Part shown: positions 52,645 to 62,137 of the stretch, piece after piece
How positions within the stretch are numbered: the first letter of the stretch is position 1
Layout of the letters: each line of letters starts with the position of its first letter
Assembly: GCF_001657485.1 (NCBI RefSeq)
Contig: NZ_LXFU01000037.1
Span: forward strand, 186,001 to 250,000
Source: Rhizobium sp. WYCCWR10014
Lineage (GTDB): Bacteria; Pseudomonadota; Alphaproteobacteria; Rhizobiales; Rhizobiaceae
Direction of reading: 5' to 3'
DNA length: 64,000 nt
The notes under the pieces: model-generated
What the model was told of the DNA's origin: nothing
What the model saw: only the letters and a program-made list of their open reading frames with translations
Database searches by the model: none
Position numbers and translations under genes: made by a program

Positions 52645-54045
52645 GTGAATCGCTTTTTGAAGTCGGCATTTTGCCTCGCGGCCGTCCTGGCTGCTCTTAC
52701 GGCTACAGCGCCGGAGGCAGGCGCGCAGCAGTTCCGCGATCGCCGCCAGAGCGATATCGTGCTTGTGACGCCGAGCGGCGAAATCCTCGACTATGTTCCA
52801 GCTGGCTACATTTACGCCCGCGACCGTAGCGGCAATCGCGTGTTGATCGACGACTATGGCAACGTCGTCGCCACCGAGATGCGCGCCCGCGGCTACTATC
52901 CGCCGCGGCCCGGCCCCCGCGAGGTCTATAACGACCAGTATGGCAACGACCCCTATTATTCCGACAACAATCCCGATGGCGATACACGTTATTCCGAGCG
53001 CGGCGCCGTCACCGGCGGCATACCGCGCGATGCCGCGATCGAGCGCCGGCCGCTCGGCGACCAGCCCTATGCCGAGGATAACAGCATCGGCAATCCGCAG
53101 CCCAGCGACGACTATGCCTCGATCGACCCCGACCAGCAGATTCCGCCCGCCGACCAACCGAAGGCCGCGCCCGATGAGCCCGTCATTACGCTGAAGAACA
53201 AGTCGAAGCCCGAGATCGTCGCGTTGCAGGTCTTCCTCGATCGCGCCGGCATCTCTCCGGGGGTCATCGACGGCCATATGGGCTCGAACGTCACCAAGGG
53301 GATCTATGCCTATGACCAGATGACCGGGTCGAAGCTCGATCCGAACGACACCGATGCCATTCTGGAAGAGCTGCGCATGAACGGCGGCCTGCCCGTCGTC
53401 AGTTACACGATCACGCCGGCCGATGCCGCTGGCCCCTTCGTTGCTGAGATCCCGGAGGATTATTCGCACAAGGCCCTGTTGCCGTCGCTCGCCTATACCT
53501 CGACCACCGAAATGCTGGCCGAACGCTTCCACATGGATGAGGCCTTTCTCAAGGAGATGAATCCCGGCGCCGATTTCAGCGTTCCCGGCACCGTCATCAA
53601 GGTCGTCAATCCGGGTGAGCCGAAAAGCGGTGAAGTCGCCCGCATCATCGCCGACAAGGGCCGCAAGCAGGTCTTCGCCTATGACGGCGCCGGCAATCTC
53701 CTCGCCGCCTATCCGGCATCGATCGGCTCCTCCGACACCCCCTCTCCGTCGGGCTTGGTCAATGTCGAGCGTGTCGCCCTCAACCCCGGCTACACCTACA
53801 ATCCGAAGATCAATTTCCAGCAGGGCGCCAACGACAAGATCCTCAACATCCCGCCCGGCCCGAACGGCCCCGTCGGTACCGTCTGGATGGCGCTTTCCAA
53901 GCCGACCTACGGTATTCACGGCACGCCCGAGCCCTCGAAGATCGGCCGCACCCAGAGCCACGGCTGCATCCGCCTGACCAACTGGGATGCGACAGAGCTT
54001 GCCAAGATGGTCAAGCCGGGAGTGACGGTCGAATTCGTCGACTGA
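52645..54045 (+). CDS. L,D-transpeptidase (YkuD domain)
   Basis: YkuD enzymes make 3-3 peptidoglycan cross-links or attach proteins to peptidoglycan. The 466-residue protein starts at a GTG with CGAGG 8 bases upstream and has a signal peptide cleaved near PEAGAQQ. A Tyr/Asp/Pro-rich region (about 75-165) precedes a peptidoglycan-binding-like domain and the C-terminal YkuD domain. The catalytic motif is YGIHGTPEPSKIG followed by SHGCIRLTNWD. It may tether outer-membrane proteins, as reported for alphaproteobacterial homologues. Confidence 0.92.
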   Translation: MNRFLKSAFCLAAVLAALTATAPEAGAQQFRDRRQSDIVLVTPSGEILDYVPAGYIYARDRSGNRVLIDDYGNVVATEMRARGYYPPRPGPREVYNDQYGNDPYYSDNNPDGDTRYSERGAVTGGIPRDAAIERRPLGDQPYAEDNSIGNPQPSDDYASIDPDQQIPPADQPKAAPDEPVITLKNKSKPEIVALQVFLDRAGISPGVIDGHMGSNVTKGIYAYDQMTGSKLDPNDTDAILEELRMNGGLPVVSYTITPADAAGPFVAEIPEDYSHKALLPSLAYTSTTEMLAERFHMDEAFLKEMNPGADFSVPGTVIKVVNPGEPKSGEVARIIADKGRKQVFAYDGAGNLLAAYPASIGSSDTPSPSGLVNVERVALNPGYTYNPKINFQQGANDKILNIPPGPNGPVGTVWMALSKPTYGIHGTPEPSKIGRTQSHGCIRLTNWDATELAKMVKPGVTVEFVD

Positions 54046-54241
54046 ACATACCATAGCATCTTCAGGCGGAATGACCGCAAAACGAACGGACAATAATGGC
54101 ACGCGACTGGATCGACCAACACGCGGCGGGATCGGTGCTGCCCCGCACCTTGACACAACAATCTAGCGCGGGCCGCGACGGCAGTTCAAAATTGCTCTCC
54201 CATACCAAAGTTTGGAACCCGAAAGCGCGCCAAAAGCTATT

Positions 54242-54255
54242 AAATCTGTAGATTT
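54242..54255. promoter_or_regulatory. Palindrome before the ABC importer genes
   Basis: AAATCT-GT-AGATTT lies 27 bases before the first ABC gene. It could be a small operator, but a 6-bp AT-rich palindrome can arise by chance. Confidence 0.3.
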
Positions 54256-54281
54256 CAACTCCTAACATTTTTGGAGGTCGT

Positions 54282-55250
54282 ATGAAATCGCTTGTTCGAT
54301 TGGCTTTAAGCGTTTTGGCGGGTTTGGTCGCAGTCGGCGCCGCGCAGGCTGCCGACGTCTCGGAAATTCGCGTGGACTGGGCGACCTACAACCCGGTCAG
54401 CCTCATTCTGAAGGATGAAGGCATCCTGGAAAAGGAATTCGAAAAAGATGGGATCAAGATAACCTGGGTCCAGTCCGCAGGCTCCAACAAAGCCCTGGAA
54501 TTCCTGAATGCCGGCTCCCTCGACTTTGGCTCGACGGCGGGTGCGGCTGCATTGATCGGCCGCGTCAACGGCAACCCGATCAAATCCATCTATGTGTATT
54601 CGCGTCCAGAATGGACTGCGCTCGTAACACGCAAGGATACCGGCATCACCAAGGTCCAGGACCTCAAGGGCAAGTCCATCGCCGTGACGCGCGGCACCGA
54701 CCCGCACATTTTCCTGGTGCGCGCCCTCGCCGATGCTGGCCTGACTGAAAAGGACGTTTCGCTTGTTCTGCTACAGCACGCGGACGGCCGCCTTGCCCTG
54801 AAGCGGGGCGACGTCGACGCTTGGGCCGGCCTCGATCCGATCATGGCCTCCGCCGAGATTGAAGATGGCGATGTGCTGTTCTATCGCAAGCCGGAAAACA
54901 ACAGCTGGGGCGTGCTTAACGTGCGCGAAGAGTTTGCTATCGCGCATCCTGATCTCGTCAAACGCGTGCTTGCTTCCTACGAGAAGGCGCGCATTGAAGC
55001 TCTGAAAGATCCGACCAAGCTCAAAGCCGCCCTCGTTGCCGCCACCAAGCTGCCCGACACGGTGATAGAGCGCCAGCTGGAGCGCACGAACCTCACCTAT
55101 TCCGTGATCGGCGATGCACAGCGCGAGACGATCGAGGCAGCGGGTATCGCTTTGCAAAAGGCCGACGTCATCAAGGCGGATGTCGATGTCGTCAAGACCG
55201 TATCGTCGCTGGTCGATCCCAGCTACGCCTCGGCCGCTCTCGGCCAGTGA
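54282..55250 (+). CDS. ABC importer substrate-binding protein, SsuA/TauA-like
   Basis: This 322-residue periplasmic protein begins MKSLVRLALSVLAGLVAVGA, a signal peptide cleaved near AQA. The NMT1/SsuA-type fold shows ILEKEFEKDGIKITW, NKALEFLNAGSLDFGSTAGAAAL and LKGKSIAVTRGTDPHIFLVRAL. Relatives bind aliphatic sulfonates, taurine, nitrate or thiamine precursors; the ligand is unknown. TTGGAGG precedes the ATG. It heads a three-gene operon. Confidence 0.9.
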   Translation: MKSLVRLALSVLAGLVAVGAAQAADVSEIRVDWATYNPVSLILKDEGILEKEFEKDGIKITWVQSAGSNKALEFLNAGSLDFGSTAGAAALIGRVNGNPIKSIYVYSRPEWTALVTRKDTGITKVQDLKGKSIAVTRGTDPHIFLVRALADAGLTEKDVSLVLLQHADGRLALKRGDVDAWAGLDPIMASAEIEDGDVLFYRKPENNSWGVLNVREEFAIAHPDLVKRVLASYEKARIEALKDPTKLKAALVAATKLPDTVIERQLERTNLTYSVIGDAQRETIEAAGIALQKADVIKADVDVVKTVSSLVDPSYASAALGQ

Positions 55251-55271
55251 AGCGGTAGAAAGAACGTTTCC

Positions 55272-56111
55272 ATGTCCTTGGTGCACATCGCGCTGTCATG
55301 GCACAATGCGGAAACAGGAAGGGAGACCCGGCAGCGCCGGGTTTCGCCTTTCGATCGCCCGATTGTCGGAATCGTGTTTCCAGTTGTGTTGTTTGCCGCC
55401 TGGGAAATCCTTGTTCGTGCGGGAATAGTCGGAGGTCGTTTGATGCCCCCGCCCTCGAAAATTCTCTATACGGTCTATGCGCTGGCGGCCTCCGGCGACC
55501 TGGCAACGCATGTCGGCGCGACGTTGCGCAGAGTGGCGATCGGCTTCGCCTTCGGGTCACTGGCGGGGACCGCTCTTGGGGCGCTGACCGGGTACTCCAA
55601 ACCGCTCGCACGTCTGCTGGATCCGACCCTGCAGGCTCTGAGAGCCATTCCCTCCATTGCCTGGGTGCCGCTGTTCATCCTGTGGTTCGGTATTTTCGAG
55701 GCCTCCAAAGTCGCTCTGATTGCCGTTGGCGTCTTCTTCCCGGTCTATCTAGGAGTCTATGGCGCCGTCGTCGGCGTCGACAGGCGCATCGTAGAGGTCG
55801 GTCGCGTCTTTCGGCTTTCGGGCTTCGAGCTCATTCGCCTGATCCTGCTGCCGGCGGTCCTACCGGACTTTATCCTTGCCCTGCGCGCAGGCCTGGGCCT
55901 CGGTTGGATGTTCGTCGTTGCGGCGGAATTCATGGGCGCATCCGAAGGCCTGGGATATCTTCTGGTGGATGGTCAGCAACTCGGAAAGCCGGATCAGATC
56001 CTGGCGGCTATTTTGATCTTCGCCGTTGTCGGCAAGGCGACCGATAGCCTGCTTCTAATTGCGAGCGCGCCGTTCCTGCGCTGGCGCGACACCCACGCGA
56101 GCGGGATTTGA
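55272..56111 (+). CDS. ABC importer permease, SsuC/TauC-like
   Basis: This 279-residue membrane protein has about six helices and the BPD_transp_1 loop, with LLDPTLQALRAIPSIAWVPLFILWFG and the EAA-like segment VGRVFRLSGFELIRLILLPAVLPDFILALRAGLG. It forms the channel of the importer. The first 25 residues are polar. It lies 21 bp after the binding-protein gene. Confidence 0.9.
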   Translation: MSLVHIALSWHNAETGRETRQRRVSPFDRPIVGIVFPVVLFAAWEILVRAGIVGGRLMPPPSKILYTVYALAASGDLATHVGATLRRVAIGFAFGSLAGTALGALTGYSKPLARLLDPTLQALRAIPSIAWVPLFILWFGIFEASKVALIAVGVFFPVYLGVYGAVVGVDRRIVEVGRVFRLSGFELIRLILLPAVLPDFILALRAGLGLGWMFVVAAEFMGASEGLGYLLVDGQQLGKPDQILAAILIFAVVGKATDSLLLIASAPFLRWRDTHASGI

Positions 56112-56112
56112 C

Positions 56113-56868
56113 ATGCTTGACATCCGCTCCCTATCGAAGATCTATCCCAACGGAACACATGCTCTGCAAGACTTCTCCCTCAGTATCGGCAAGGGAGAGT
56201 TGGTCGCGGTCATCGGAGGATCGGGTTGCGGCAAAAGCACCCTTCTGAGACTGTTGTCGGGCCTCGAAGCCCCTACACAGGGCGAAATCAGCTTGGAGGG
56301 GCGGCTGCTGACAGAGCCGGACTCGCTCGTGAATATCGTCTTCCAGGAGCCCCGGCTCTTTCCATGGCTGACAGTCGCGGACAATATCGGTTTCGGCCTG
56401 CGCCATCTGGCAAGCAGCGAACGGGATGAGCAGGTATCGTCGGCCCTGGAGAAGATTGGCCTTCGCGGCCACGAGAAGCGCTGGATAAAGGAGCTGTCCG
56501 GCGGGCAGGCGCAACGCGTGGCCTTGGCGCGAGCACTCGTGACGAAGCCGGCCGTTCTCCTCTTGGACGAGCCCTTCTCCGCACTCGATGCGATGACGCG
56601 TGTCGAACTCCAGGATCATCTGATCGATCTATGGCGCGTGAATGCCACGACGATGCTGCTCGTCACGCACGATATCGAAGAGGCAGCCCTTTTGGCGGAT
56701 CGCGTCGTCGTGATGCGCCCCTGGCCGGGACGCATTCTAGAGGTGGTCGATATAGGCCTGCCGCGACAACGCAATCGCATGTCGGACGAATTGGCCGAAG
56801 TCAAAAGGCGTCTTTCCGACCTTCTGGCTCATTCTCTCAATGATGGCAGCCGCACGGCAAGCGCCTGA
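56113..56868 (+). CDS. ABC importer ATPase, SsuB/TauB-like
   Basis: This 251-residue ATPase has the Walker A GGSGCGKST, Q-loop VFQEPRLFPWLTV, signature LSGGQAQRVALARAL, Walker B VLLLDEPFSALD and H-loop LVTHDIEEA. The ATG at 56113 comes one base after the permease stop, so expression is coupled. With the two preceding genes it completes a nitrate/sulfonate-type importer lacking any neighbouring monooxygenase. Confidence 0.92.
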   Translation: MLDIRSLSKIYPNGTHALQDFSLSIGKGELVAVIGGSGCGKSTLLRLLSGLEAPTQGEISLEGRLLTEPDSLVNIVFQEPRLFPWLTVADNIGFGLRHLASSERDEQVSSALEKIGLRGHEKRWIKELSGGQAQRVALARALVTKPAVLLLDEPFSALDAMTRVELQDHLIDLWRVNATTMLLVTHDIEEAALLADRVVVMRPWPGRILEVVDIGLPRQRNRMSDELAEVKRRLSDLLAHSLNDGSRTASA

Positions 56869-56924
56869 AAAACGAAATGCGTCGCGGACCGAACCGGACG
56901 CACTTCGTTCGAGGATGCGGGAAC

Positions 56925-57623
56925 TCAGGCTGCCGTCGCCATGCGGGCGGAGGCCACCAGCCTCACCGGCAGCTTGCGCATTATTTCCTCGGCAAAACAG
57001 GTAGCGTTTTCCCGCGCCTTGTCGAGATTGCTGACGCGCGTGGGATCGATCGTGTGCAGCGTGCCGCCACAGTCGAAAATGTCGCGGAAGGCGGAGCGTT
57101 CGATAATAGCCGTATCGAGCACTGGCACATGCCGCTCGCTGAGCAGCGACTTGACGACTTGCAGCGCCCGCGTCGTCACCATCGAGTTGACGCGGGTGAG
57201 CACCACCGAATGGCCGATCTTGATACCCGCCTTCTCATCCAGATACTGCAGCAGTTCGAGCACCTGCGCGCCACCGCGCGCATCCATCGCACAGCCCTGA
57301 ATGGGGATCAGCACATGGTCGGAAAGGCCGACGGCGGTGGCAAGCAGCGGATTGCGCGCACCCGGCAGGTCGACGATGAAATAGTCGGTATTGTGCTTGT
57401 TCTCGCTGATATGCACCGGCAGCGACGCAGTTGTGACGAAATCGATCACCGAAAGATTGGCCACATGACCTGATATTTCGTGCCAGCGCGAAATCCAGTG
57501 CTGCGGATCAGCGTCGAGAATGGTGACGCGATAGCCTTTGCGGGCAAGCTCGGTCGCGAGCAGCAGAACAGCGGTCGTTTTGCCGGCGCCGCCCTTGGTA
57601 TTTGCGAATGTGATGACAGGCAT
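56925..57623 (-). CDS. Orphan ParA-family ATPase
   Basis: This 232-residue deviant Walker ATPase starts MPVITFANTKGGAGKTTAVL, with the signature Lys of ParA/MinD. FIVDLPGAR is Walker B. No ParB gene or parS-like repeat lies beside it, and it is smaller than chromosomal ParA. It resembles chromosomal VirC1/ParA-like proteins of rhizobia. Cargo and role are unknown. It is convergent with the ABC operon. Confidence 0.85.
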   Translation of the reverse strand: MPVITFANTKGGAGKTTAVLLLATELARKGYRVTILDADPQHWISRWHEISGHVANLSVIDFVTTASLPVHISENKHNTDYFIVDLPGARNPLLATAVGLSDHVLIPIQGCAMDARGGAQVLELLQYLDEKAGIKIGHSVVLTRVNSMVTTRALQVVKSLLSERHVPVLDTAIIERSAFRDIFDCGGTLHTIDPTRVSNLDKARENATCFAEEIMRKLPVRLVASARMATAA

Positions 57624-57794
57624 GTTCGGTCCTCGGAAGGAAATGGTGCGAGCCGATATCGCTCTTTTACGCACCCTCGGAGCATCGTGCGGTTAATCCA
57701 TCCTTTCTAATCATGGTTAACAAATTGGAAACACGCGCGGCGAAATTGCAGCCGGTATTTTTCACATCCCTAAAACTTGGGATATCGCGGCAAC

Positions 57795-57827
57795 GAAAAA
57801 AGCCCGGAAAACCGAGGTTTTCCAGGC
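57795..57827 (-). terminator. Rho-independent terminator after the alcohol dehydrogenase gene
   Basis: GCC-GGAAAAC and GTTTTCC-GGC pair with one mismatch pair, and the minus strand continues TTTTTTCG. It lies 26 bases past the stop and ends the catabolic transcript that reads through 59-60 kb. Confidence 0.85.
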
Positions 57828-57853
57828 CAGTCAGAAGGTCCGCTCTTATATTG

Positions 57854-59005
57854 TCAGAAGCAATCCCTGAAAAGGACCTTGGTATTTTCGAGCGTCATTG
57901 CAACCGGGTTGCCGCCTGCACTCGGATCTTCGATCGCCATGGCCGACAATTCGTCGATGCGGTCGGCGGCGATTCCCATCGCCGACAGCGTCTCCGGCAC
58001 ACCGAGTTCGGAGCGGAGCTTCAGCACGTAATCGTAGAACCCGTCGAAACCGCCTGAAATGCCGAGGTAGGCCGCGGCACGGCCGATCTTCTCCTCGATC
58101 GCCTTGCGGTTGAAGCGCAGCACCGCCGGCATCACCACCGCATTGGTCATGCCGTGATGGGTGTTGTAGACGGCTCCGATCGGATGCGAGAGCGCATGGA
58201 TGGCGCCAAGCCCCTTCTGGAAGGCGACGGCGCCCATGGCGGCGGCGGCCATCATGTTGGCGCGGGCTTCGAGATCGGTGCCTTCCCTGTAGGCGCGTGG
58301 CAGGAATTCCTTGACGAGACGCATGCCTTCCAGCGCGATGCCGGCCGACATCGGGTGATAGAAGGGCGAGGAATAGGCCTCCAGGCAATGAGCGAAGGCA
58401 TCCATGCCGGTGCCGGCCGTAATGATCTTCGGCATGCCGACCGTCAGTTCCGGATCTGAAATGACGACGCCAGGCAGGAACTTCGGATGAAAGATGATCT
58501 TCTTCACATGGGTTTCGGAATTGGTGATGACGCTGGCGCGCCCGACTTCCGAACCAGTGCCTGCCGTCGTCGGCACCGCGACAATCGGGGCGATGCCCTC
58601 GAGGCTCGCACGCGTCCACCAGTCGCCGATGTCTTCAAAGTCCCAGACCGGCCGCGTCTGGCCGGCCATGAAGGCGACGCACTTGCCGAGATCGAGGCCG
58701 GAGCCGCCACCGAAAGCAACGACGCCGTCATGGCCGCCGTCCTTGAAGGCCCTGACGCCGGCGTCGAGGTTCTTCTCGTTCGGGTTCGGATCGACATCGG
58801 CAAAGATCGCCCGGCCGAGACCGGCATCTTCGAGGATATCGAGCGCAGTCTTGGTGATCGCCATCGAGGCAAGGCCGCGGTCGGTGACGAGCAGCGGCTT
58901 CTTGATGCCGAGGCTCTTGCAGGCGTCGGCCAGTTCGGTGATGCGGCCCCGGCCGAGCTTGACCGATGTCGGGTAGCTCCAGTTTGCGGTGATGTTGCTG
59001 CTCAT
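57854..59005 (-). CDS. Iron-containing alcohol dehydrogenase (group III)
   Basis: These enzymes interconvert alcohols and aldehydes with NAD(P). The 383-residue protein has GGGSGLDLGKCVAFMAG for the cofactor, VPTTAGTGSEVGRASV, and metal-binding His in GMDAFAHCLEAY and HALSHPIGAVYNTHHGMTNA. The start MSSNITANWSYPTSV overlaps the aldehyde dehydrogenase stop by ATGA. Together they can process an alcohol or aldehyde intermediate. Confidence 0.92.
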   Translation of the reverse strand: MSSNITANWSYPTSVKLGRGRITELADACKSLGIKKPLLVTDRGLASMAITKTALDILEDAGLGRAIFADVDPNPNEKNLDAGVRAFKDGGHDGVVAFGGGSGLDLGKCVAFMAGQTRPVWDFEDIGDWWTRASLEGIAPIVAVPTTAGTGSEVGRASVITNSETHVKKIIFHPKFLPGVVISDPELTVGMPKIITAGTGMDAFAHCLEAYSSPFYHPMSAGIALEGMRLVKEFLPRAYREGTDLEARANMMAAAAMGAVAFQKGLGAIHALSHPIGAVYNTHHGMTNAVVMPAVLRFNRKAIEEKIGRAAAYLGISGGFDGFYDYVLKLRSELGVPETLSAMGIAADRIDELSAMAIEDPSAGGNPVAMTLENTKVLFRDCF

Positions 59006-60387
59006 GCTGTGACTTTCTTCAGATGGAAGGATTTCGGACGCGTCAGATTTTGGAAGCCGATGATCGACAGCGAGCCGCCGCGGCCGGTCTCCTTGACGCC
59101 GGTCCAGCAAAGTGCCGGGTCGAGATAGTCCGCGCGGTTCATGAAAACGGTGCCGGTTTCGATCTCGCGGCCGAGCCGCCCTGCCCGCTCGACATCCCTG
59201 GTCCAGAGCGAGGCCGTCAGCCCGTAGTGGCTGTCGTTCATTAAAGCGAGTGCCTCCTCATCGCTCTTCACCTTCATGATGCCGACCGCCGGACCGAAAG
59301 TCTCTTCGCGCATGAAGGCCATGGAGTGGTCGACGTCGACGAGAATCTGCGGTGCAAGATAGGCGCCGCCGTCATCCTGGGGGAAAAGCTTGGGATCGAC
59401 AAGCGCTTTGGCGCCCTTGGAAACCGCATCGGCGATCTGCTCGCGCACCACCTTGGCGAAGCGCTTATGCGCCATCGGCCCGAGCGAGGTATCGGGATCG
59501 AGAGGATTGCCGAGCTTGTAGTTCGACACCCAGGCAACCGACTTCTCGACGAAGGCGTCATAGAGCGATTCATGGACGTAGATGCGCTCGATGCCGCAGC
59601 AGCACTGGCCGGAATTGTAGGTCGCGCCGTCCATCAGCGTGTCGACGGCCGCCTCGAGATCGGCGTCCTCCATGACATAACCCGGATCCTTGCCGCCGAG
59701 TTCGAGGCCAAGTCCGGTGAAGGTGCCGGCAGCCGCCCGCTCCATCGACCGCCCGCCTTCGACCGATCCGGTGAAGTTGACGAAATTGAAGCTGCCGGCG
59801 GCAATCAGCGCTGATGTCGTTTCATGGTCGAGGAAGACGTTCTGGAACACATCCTCGGGAACGCCGGCCTCGATGAAGGCCTGCACCAGCCGCTCACCGA
59901 CCAGCAGTGTCTGCGACGCATGTTTCAGCACCACGGTATTGCCGGCCATCAGCGCCGGCGCGATCGTATTGATCGCCGTCATATAGGGATAGTTCCACGG
60001 CGCGACGACGAAGACAACGCCATGTGCCTCGCGCTCGATGCGCCGTTCGAAACGCTCGCTCTCCTCGACCACGACAGGCGCCAGCGCATCCGCCGCGATC
60101 GAAGCGACATAGTTGGAGCGCTCGTTGAAACCCTTGTATTCGCCGCCATACTTGACCGGCCGGCCCATCTGCCAGGCAAGCTCCGGCACGACGACGTCGG
60201 ACATCTCGTTCAGCCGCGCAGCACCCTTCAACACCAGTTGCACACGCTCTTCGAGCGGCCGTTTCGCCCAGGCTTTCTGCGCCTTGCGGGCGCGCGCCAC
60301 CACGTCCTTGGCGGCATCGAGAGAAAGGGCTACGCGTTCGGCATAGACCGACCCGTCAACCGGTGAAATGCATTGGATCATTGCCAT
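59002..60387 (-). CDS. NAD(P)-dependent aldehyde dehydrogenase
   Basis: This 461-residue enzyme oxidises aldehydes to acids. The catalytic Cys is in YNSGQCCCGIERIYV near residue 275, and the general base Glu in GLELGGKDPGYVMED. PWNYPYMTAINTIAPALMAGN and EETFGPAVGIMKV are also typical. The aldehyde is not identified; succinate-semialdehyde- and gamma-aminobutyraldehyde-type enzymes are possible given the neighbouring ligase and permease. AGGAA precedes the start. Confidence 0.92.
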   Translation of the reverse strand: MAMIQCISPVDGSVYAERVALSLDAAKDVVARARKAQKAWAKRPLEERVQLVLKGAARLNEMSDVVVPELAWQMGRPVKYGGEYKGFNERSNYVASIAADALAPVVVEESERFERRIEREAHGVVFVVAPWNYPYMTAINTIAPALMAGNTVVLKHASQTLLVGERLVQAFIEAGVPEDVFQNVFLDHETTSALIAAGSFNFVNFTGSVEGGRSMERAAAGTFTGLGLELGGKDPGYVMEDADLEAAVDTLMDGATYNSGQCCCGIERIYVHESLYDAFVEKSVAWVSNYKLGNPLDPDTSLGPMAHKRFAKVVREQIADAVSKGAKALVDPKLFPQDDGGAYLAPQILVDVDHSMAFMREETFGPAVGIMKVKSDEEALALMNDSHYGLTASLWTRDVERAGRLGREIETGTVFMNRADYLDPALCWTGVKETGRGGSLSIIGFQNLTRPKSFHLKKVTA

Positions 60388-60449
60388 GATCTATTCCTGT
60401 CCTCTTACTATTCAAAATTTGGGTGGGCGACAGCCCCGCATCCGCCTGC

Positions 60450-60610
60450 CGGCGCCTTCTCCCCGTAAACGGGGCGAAGGGGATATGCCGCACCGGCTTT
60501 CCCCAACATCGACGCTGCGTTTGGCACGTCCCCTCTCCCCATTTTTACGGGGGTCCGTAGGACGGGTCGAGACCAGTGGCTCGACCCCGGCAAGGTTAGG
60601 GTGAGGGCAA
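60450..60610. repeat. Intergenic mosaic of palindromes between ALDH and GS-like genes
   Basis: The gap contains CCTTCTCCCCGT-AA-ACGGGGCGAAGG (60455-60480), the related CCCTCTCCCC...ACGGGGG, and GGGTCGAG-N8-CTCGACCC (60564-60587). This is the look of a REP/RIME-type rhizobial repeat. It separates two genes that would otherwise be close and may weaken or stabilise the transcript. Confidence 0.65.
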
Positions 60611-60625
60611 CCCGCAAAACGCCTA

Positions 60626-61990
60626 TTAAGCTCTTTCGAAACCGCGCGCCACTTCCCAGTCGGTGATGCGGCGATCGTATTCTTCCTGCTCCCATTCGGC
60701 AGCGCGGGTGTAATGGTCGATCACGTCATCGCCGAAGGCTTTGCGCAGCATTGCCGATTCCGTCATTTCCGTCGTGGCCGCGCGCAGCGTGCGCGGGATC
60801 TCACGAACGCCCTTGCCGCCATAGGCGTCGCCGACGAAGGGGGCTTCGAGTTCCAACTTGTTCTCGATGCCGTCAATGCCCGCGGCAAGCAGCGCGGCGA
60901 AGGCAAGATAGGGGTTGAGATCGGAGCCGCCGACGCGGCACTCGATACGGATTCCCTTGGTCTCCTCGCCGCAGAGCCGGTAGCCGGCGGTGCGGTTGTC
61001 CTTGCTCCAGATCGCCTTGGTCGGCGCAAACGTGCCGGCCATGAAGCGCTTGTAGGAGTTGATGTAGGGCGCCAGGAAATAGGTGATCTCGCTCGCATGG
61101 GCGAGAAGCCCGGCGACGTAATTGTGCATCAGCGGCGACATGCCGTATTTGCCGGTATGGTCGAAGAACAGCGGCTTTTCCTCCAGGCTCCAAAGCGACT
61201 GATGGATATGCGAAGAACTTCCGGCTGCATTGTAATTCCACTTGGCCAGGAATGTGATGGCCTTGCCCTTCGACCAGGCGATCTCCTTGCAGCCGTTCTT
61301 GATGATCGCGTGCCGGTCGGCCATAGCAAGCGCATCGGCGTAGCGCACGTTGATCTCCTCCTGGCCGGCCGAAGCTTCGCCCTTGGAGTTCTCGACCGGA
61401 ATGCCGGCGCCCTGCAGCCCGGTGCGGATCGCCCGCATCACCTCTTCTTCCTTGGTGGTCTGGAAGATGTGGTAATCCTCGTTATAGGCGCTGACGAGCT
61501 TGAGATTGCGGTAGCCCGAAGCCTGCGCCGCCTCGTAGGTCTGGTCGAACAGGAAGAATTCGAGCTCGGAGGCCATATACGCCTTCATGCCCATATCCTC
61601 GAGCCGCTTTACCTGCTTCTTCAGGATCGCGCGCGGCGAGTGGGCGACCTCCTCGTGCGTATGATGGTCAAGCATATCGCAGAGCACCAGCGCGGTACCT
61701 TCCAGCCAGGGAATGCGACGCAGCGTCGCAAGATCCGGCTTCATCGTGTAGTCACCGTATCCCTTCTCCCAGCTCGTCGCCTTGTAGCCGGAGACGGTCT
61801 CCATCTCCATGTCGGTGGCGATCAGGTAGTTGCAGCTGTGCGTTTCCTTCCAGGCGCTCTCGACGAAATATTCCGCCTGGAAACGCTTGCCCATCAGCCG
61901 GCCCTGCATATCCACCTGGCAGGCCAGAACCGTGTCGATGCGCCCTTCGGCAACATCCTTCCTGAGGTCGTCGATTGTGTAGCTGCTCAT
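60626..61990 (-). CDS. Glutamine synthetase-family ligase (glutamylpolyamine synthetase-like)
   Basis: This 454-residue protein starts MSSYTIDDLRKDVAEGRIDT and has the glutamine-synthetase ATP/metal residues in ASELEFFLFDQTYE, KGEASAGQEEINVRY, AAGSSSHIHQSLW and RVGGSDLNPYLAFAALL. It is shorter than GlnA and lacks the adenylylation Tyr segment I would expect, fitting the PuuA/GlnA3-like group that glutamylates amines. The neighbouring permease and dehydrogenases support amine use, but the substrate is unproved. Confidence 0.85.
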   Translation of the reverse strand: MSSYTIDDLRKDVAEGRIDTVLACQVDMQGRLMGKRFQAEYFVESAWKETHSCNYLIATDMEMETVSGYKATSWEKGYGDYTMKPDLATLRRIPWLEGTALVLCDMLDHHTHEEVAHSPRAILKKQVKRLEDMGMKAYMASELEFFLFDQTYEAAQASGYRNLKLVSAYNEDYHIFQTTKEEEVMRAIRTGLQGAGIPVENSKGEASAGQEEINVRYADALAMADRHAIIKNGCKEIAWSKGKAITFLAKWNYNAAGSSSHIHQSLWSLEEKPLFFDHTGKYGMSPLMHNYVAGLLAHASEITYFLAPYINSYKRFMAGTFAPTKAIWSKDNRTAGYRLCGEETKGIRIECRVGGSDLNPYLAFAALLAAGIDGIENKLELEAPFVGDAYGGKGVREIPRTLRAATTEMTESAMLRKAFGDDVIDHYTRAAEWEQEEYDRRITDWEVARGFERA

Positions 61991-62090
61991 GATTGATCCG
62001 CCTGAATTGGGATTGAAAAAATCGGGGCAACGAAATCGCATGCGCTCGGCCGGGCTTTGCAGCCTGATGCCTTTTCGTTGAACCGGTGAT

Positions 62091-62111
62091 GGGGCCGCAG
62101 GATGCGGCCCC
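62091..62111. other. Stem-loop between permease and GS-like genes
   Basis: GGGGCCGC and GCGGCCCC pair perfectly around AGGAT, between the permease stop (62138) and the ligase start (61990). No T-run follows on the minus strand, so it may modulate readthrough or mRNA stability in the operon rather than end it. Confidence 0.6.
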
Positions 62112-62137
62112 GCCATTTGAGAGGGAAGCCTCGATGC

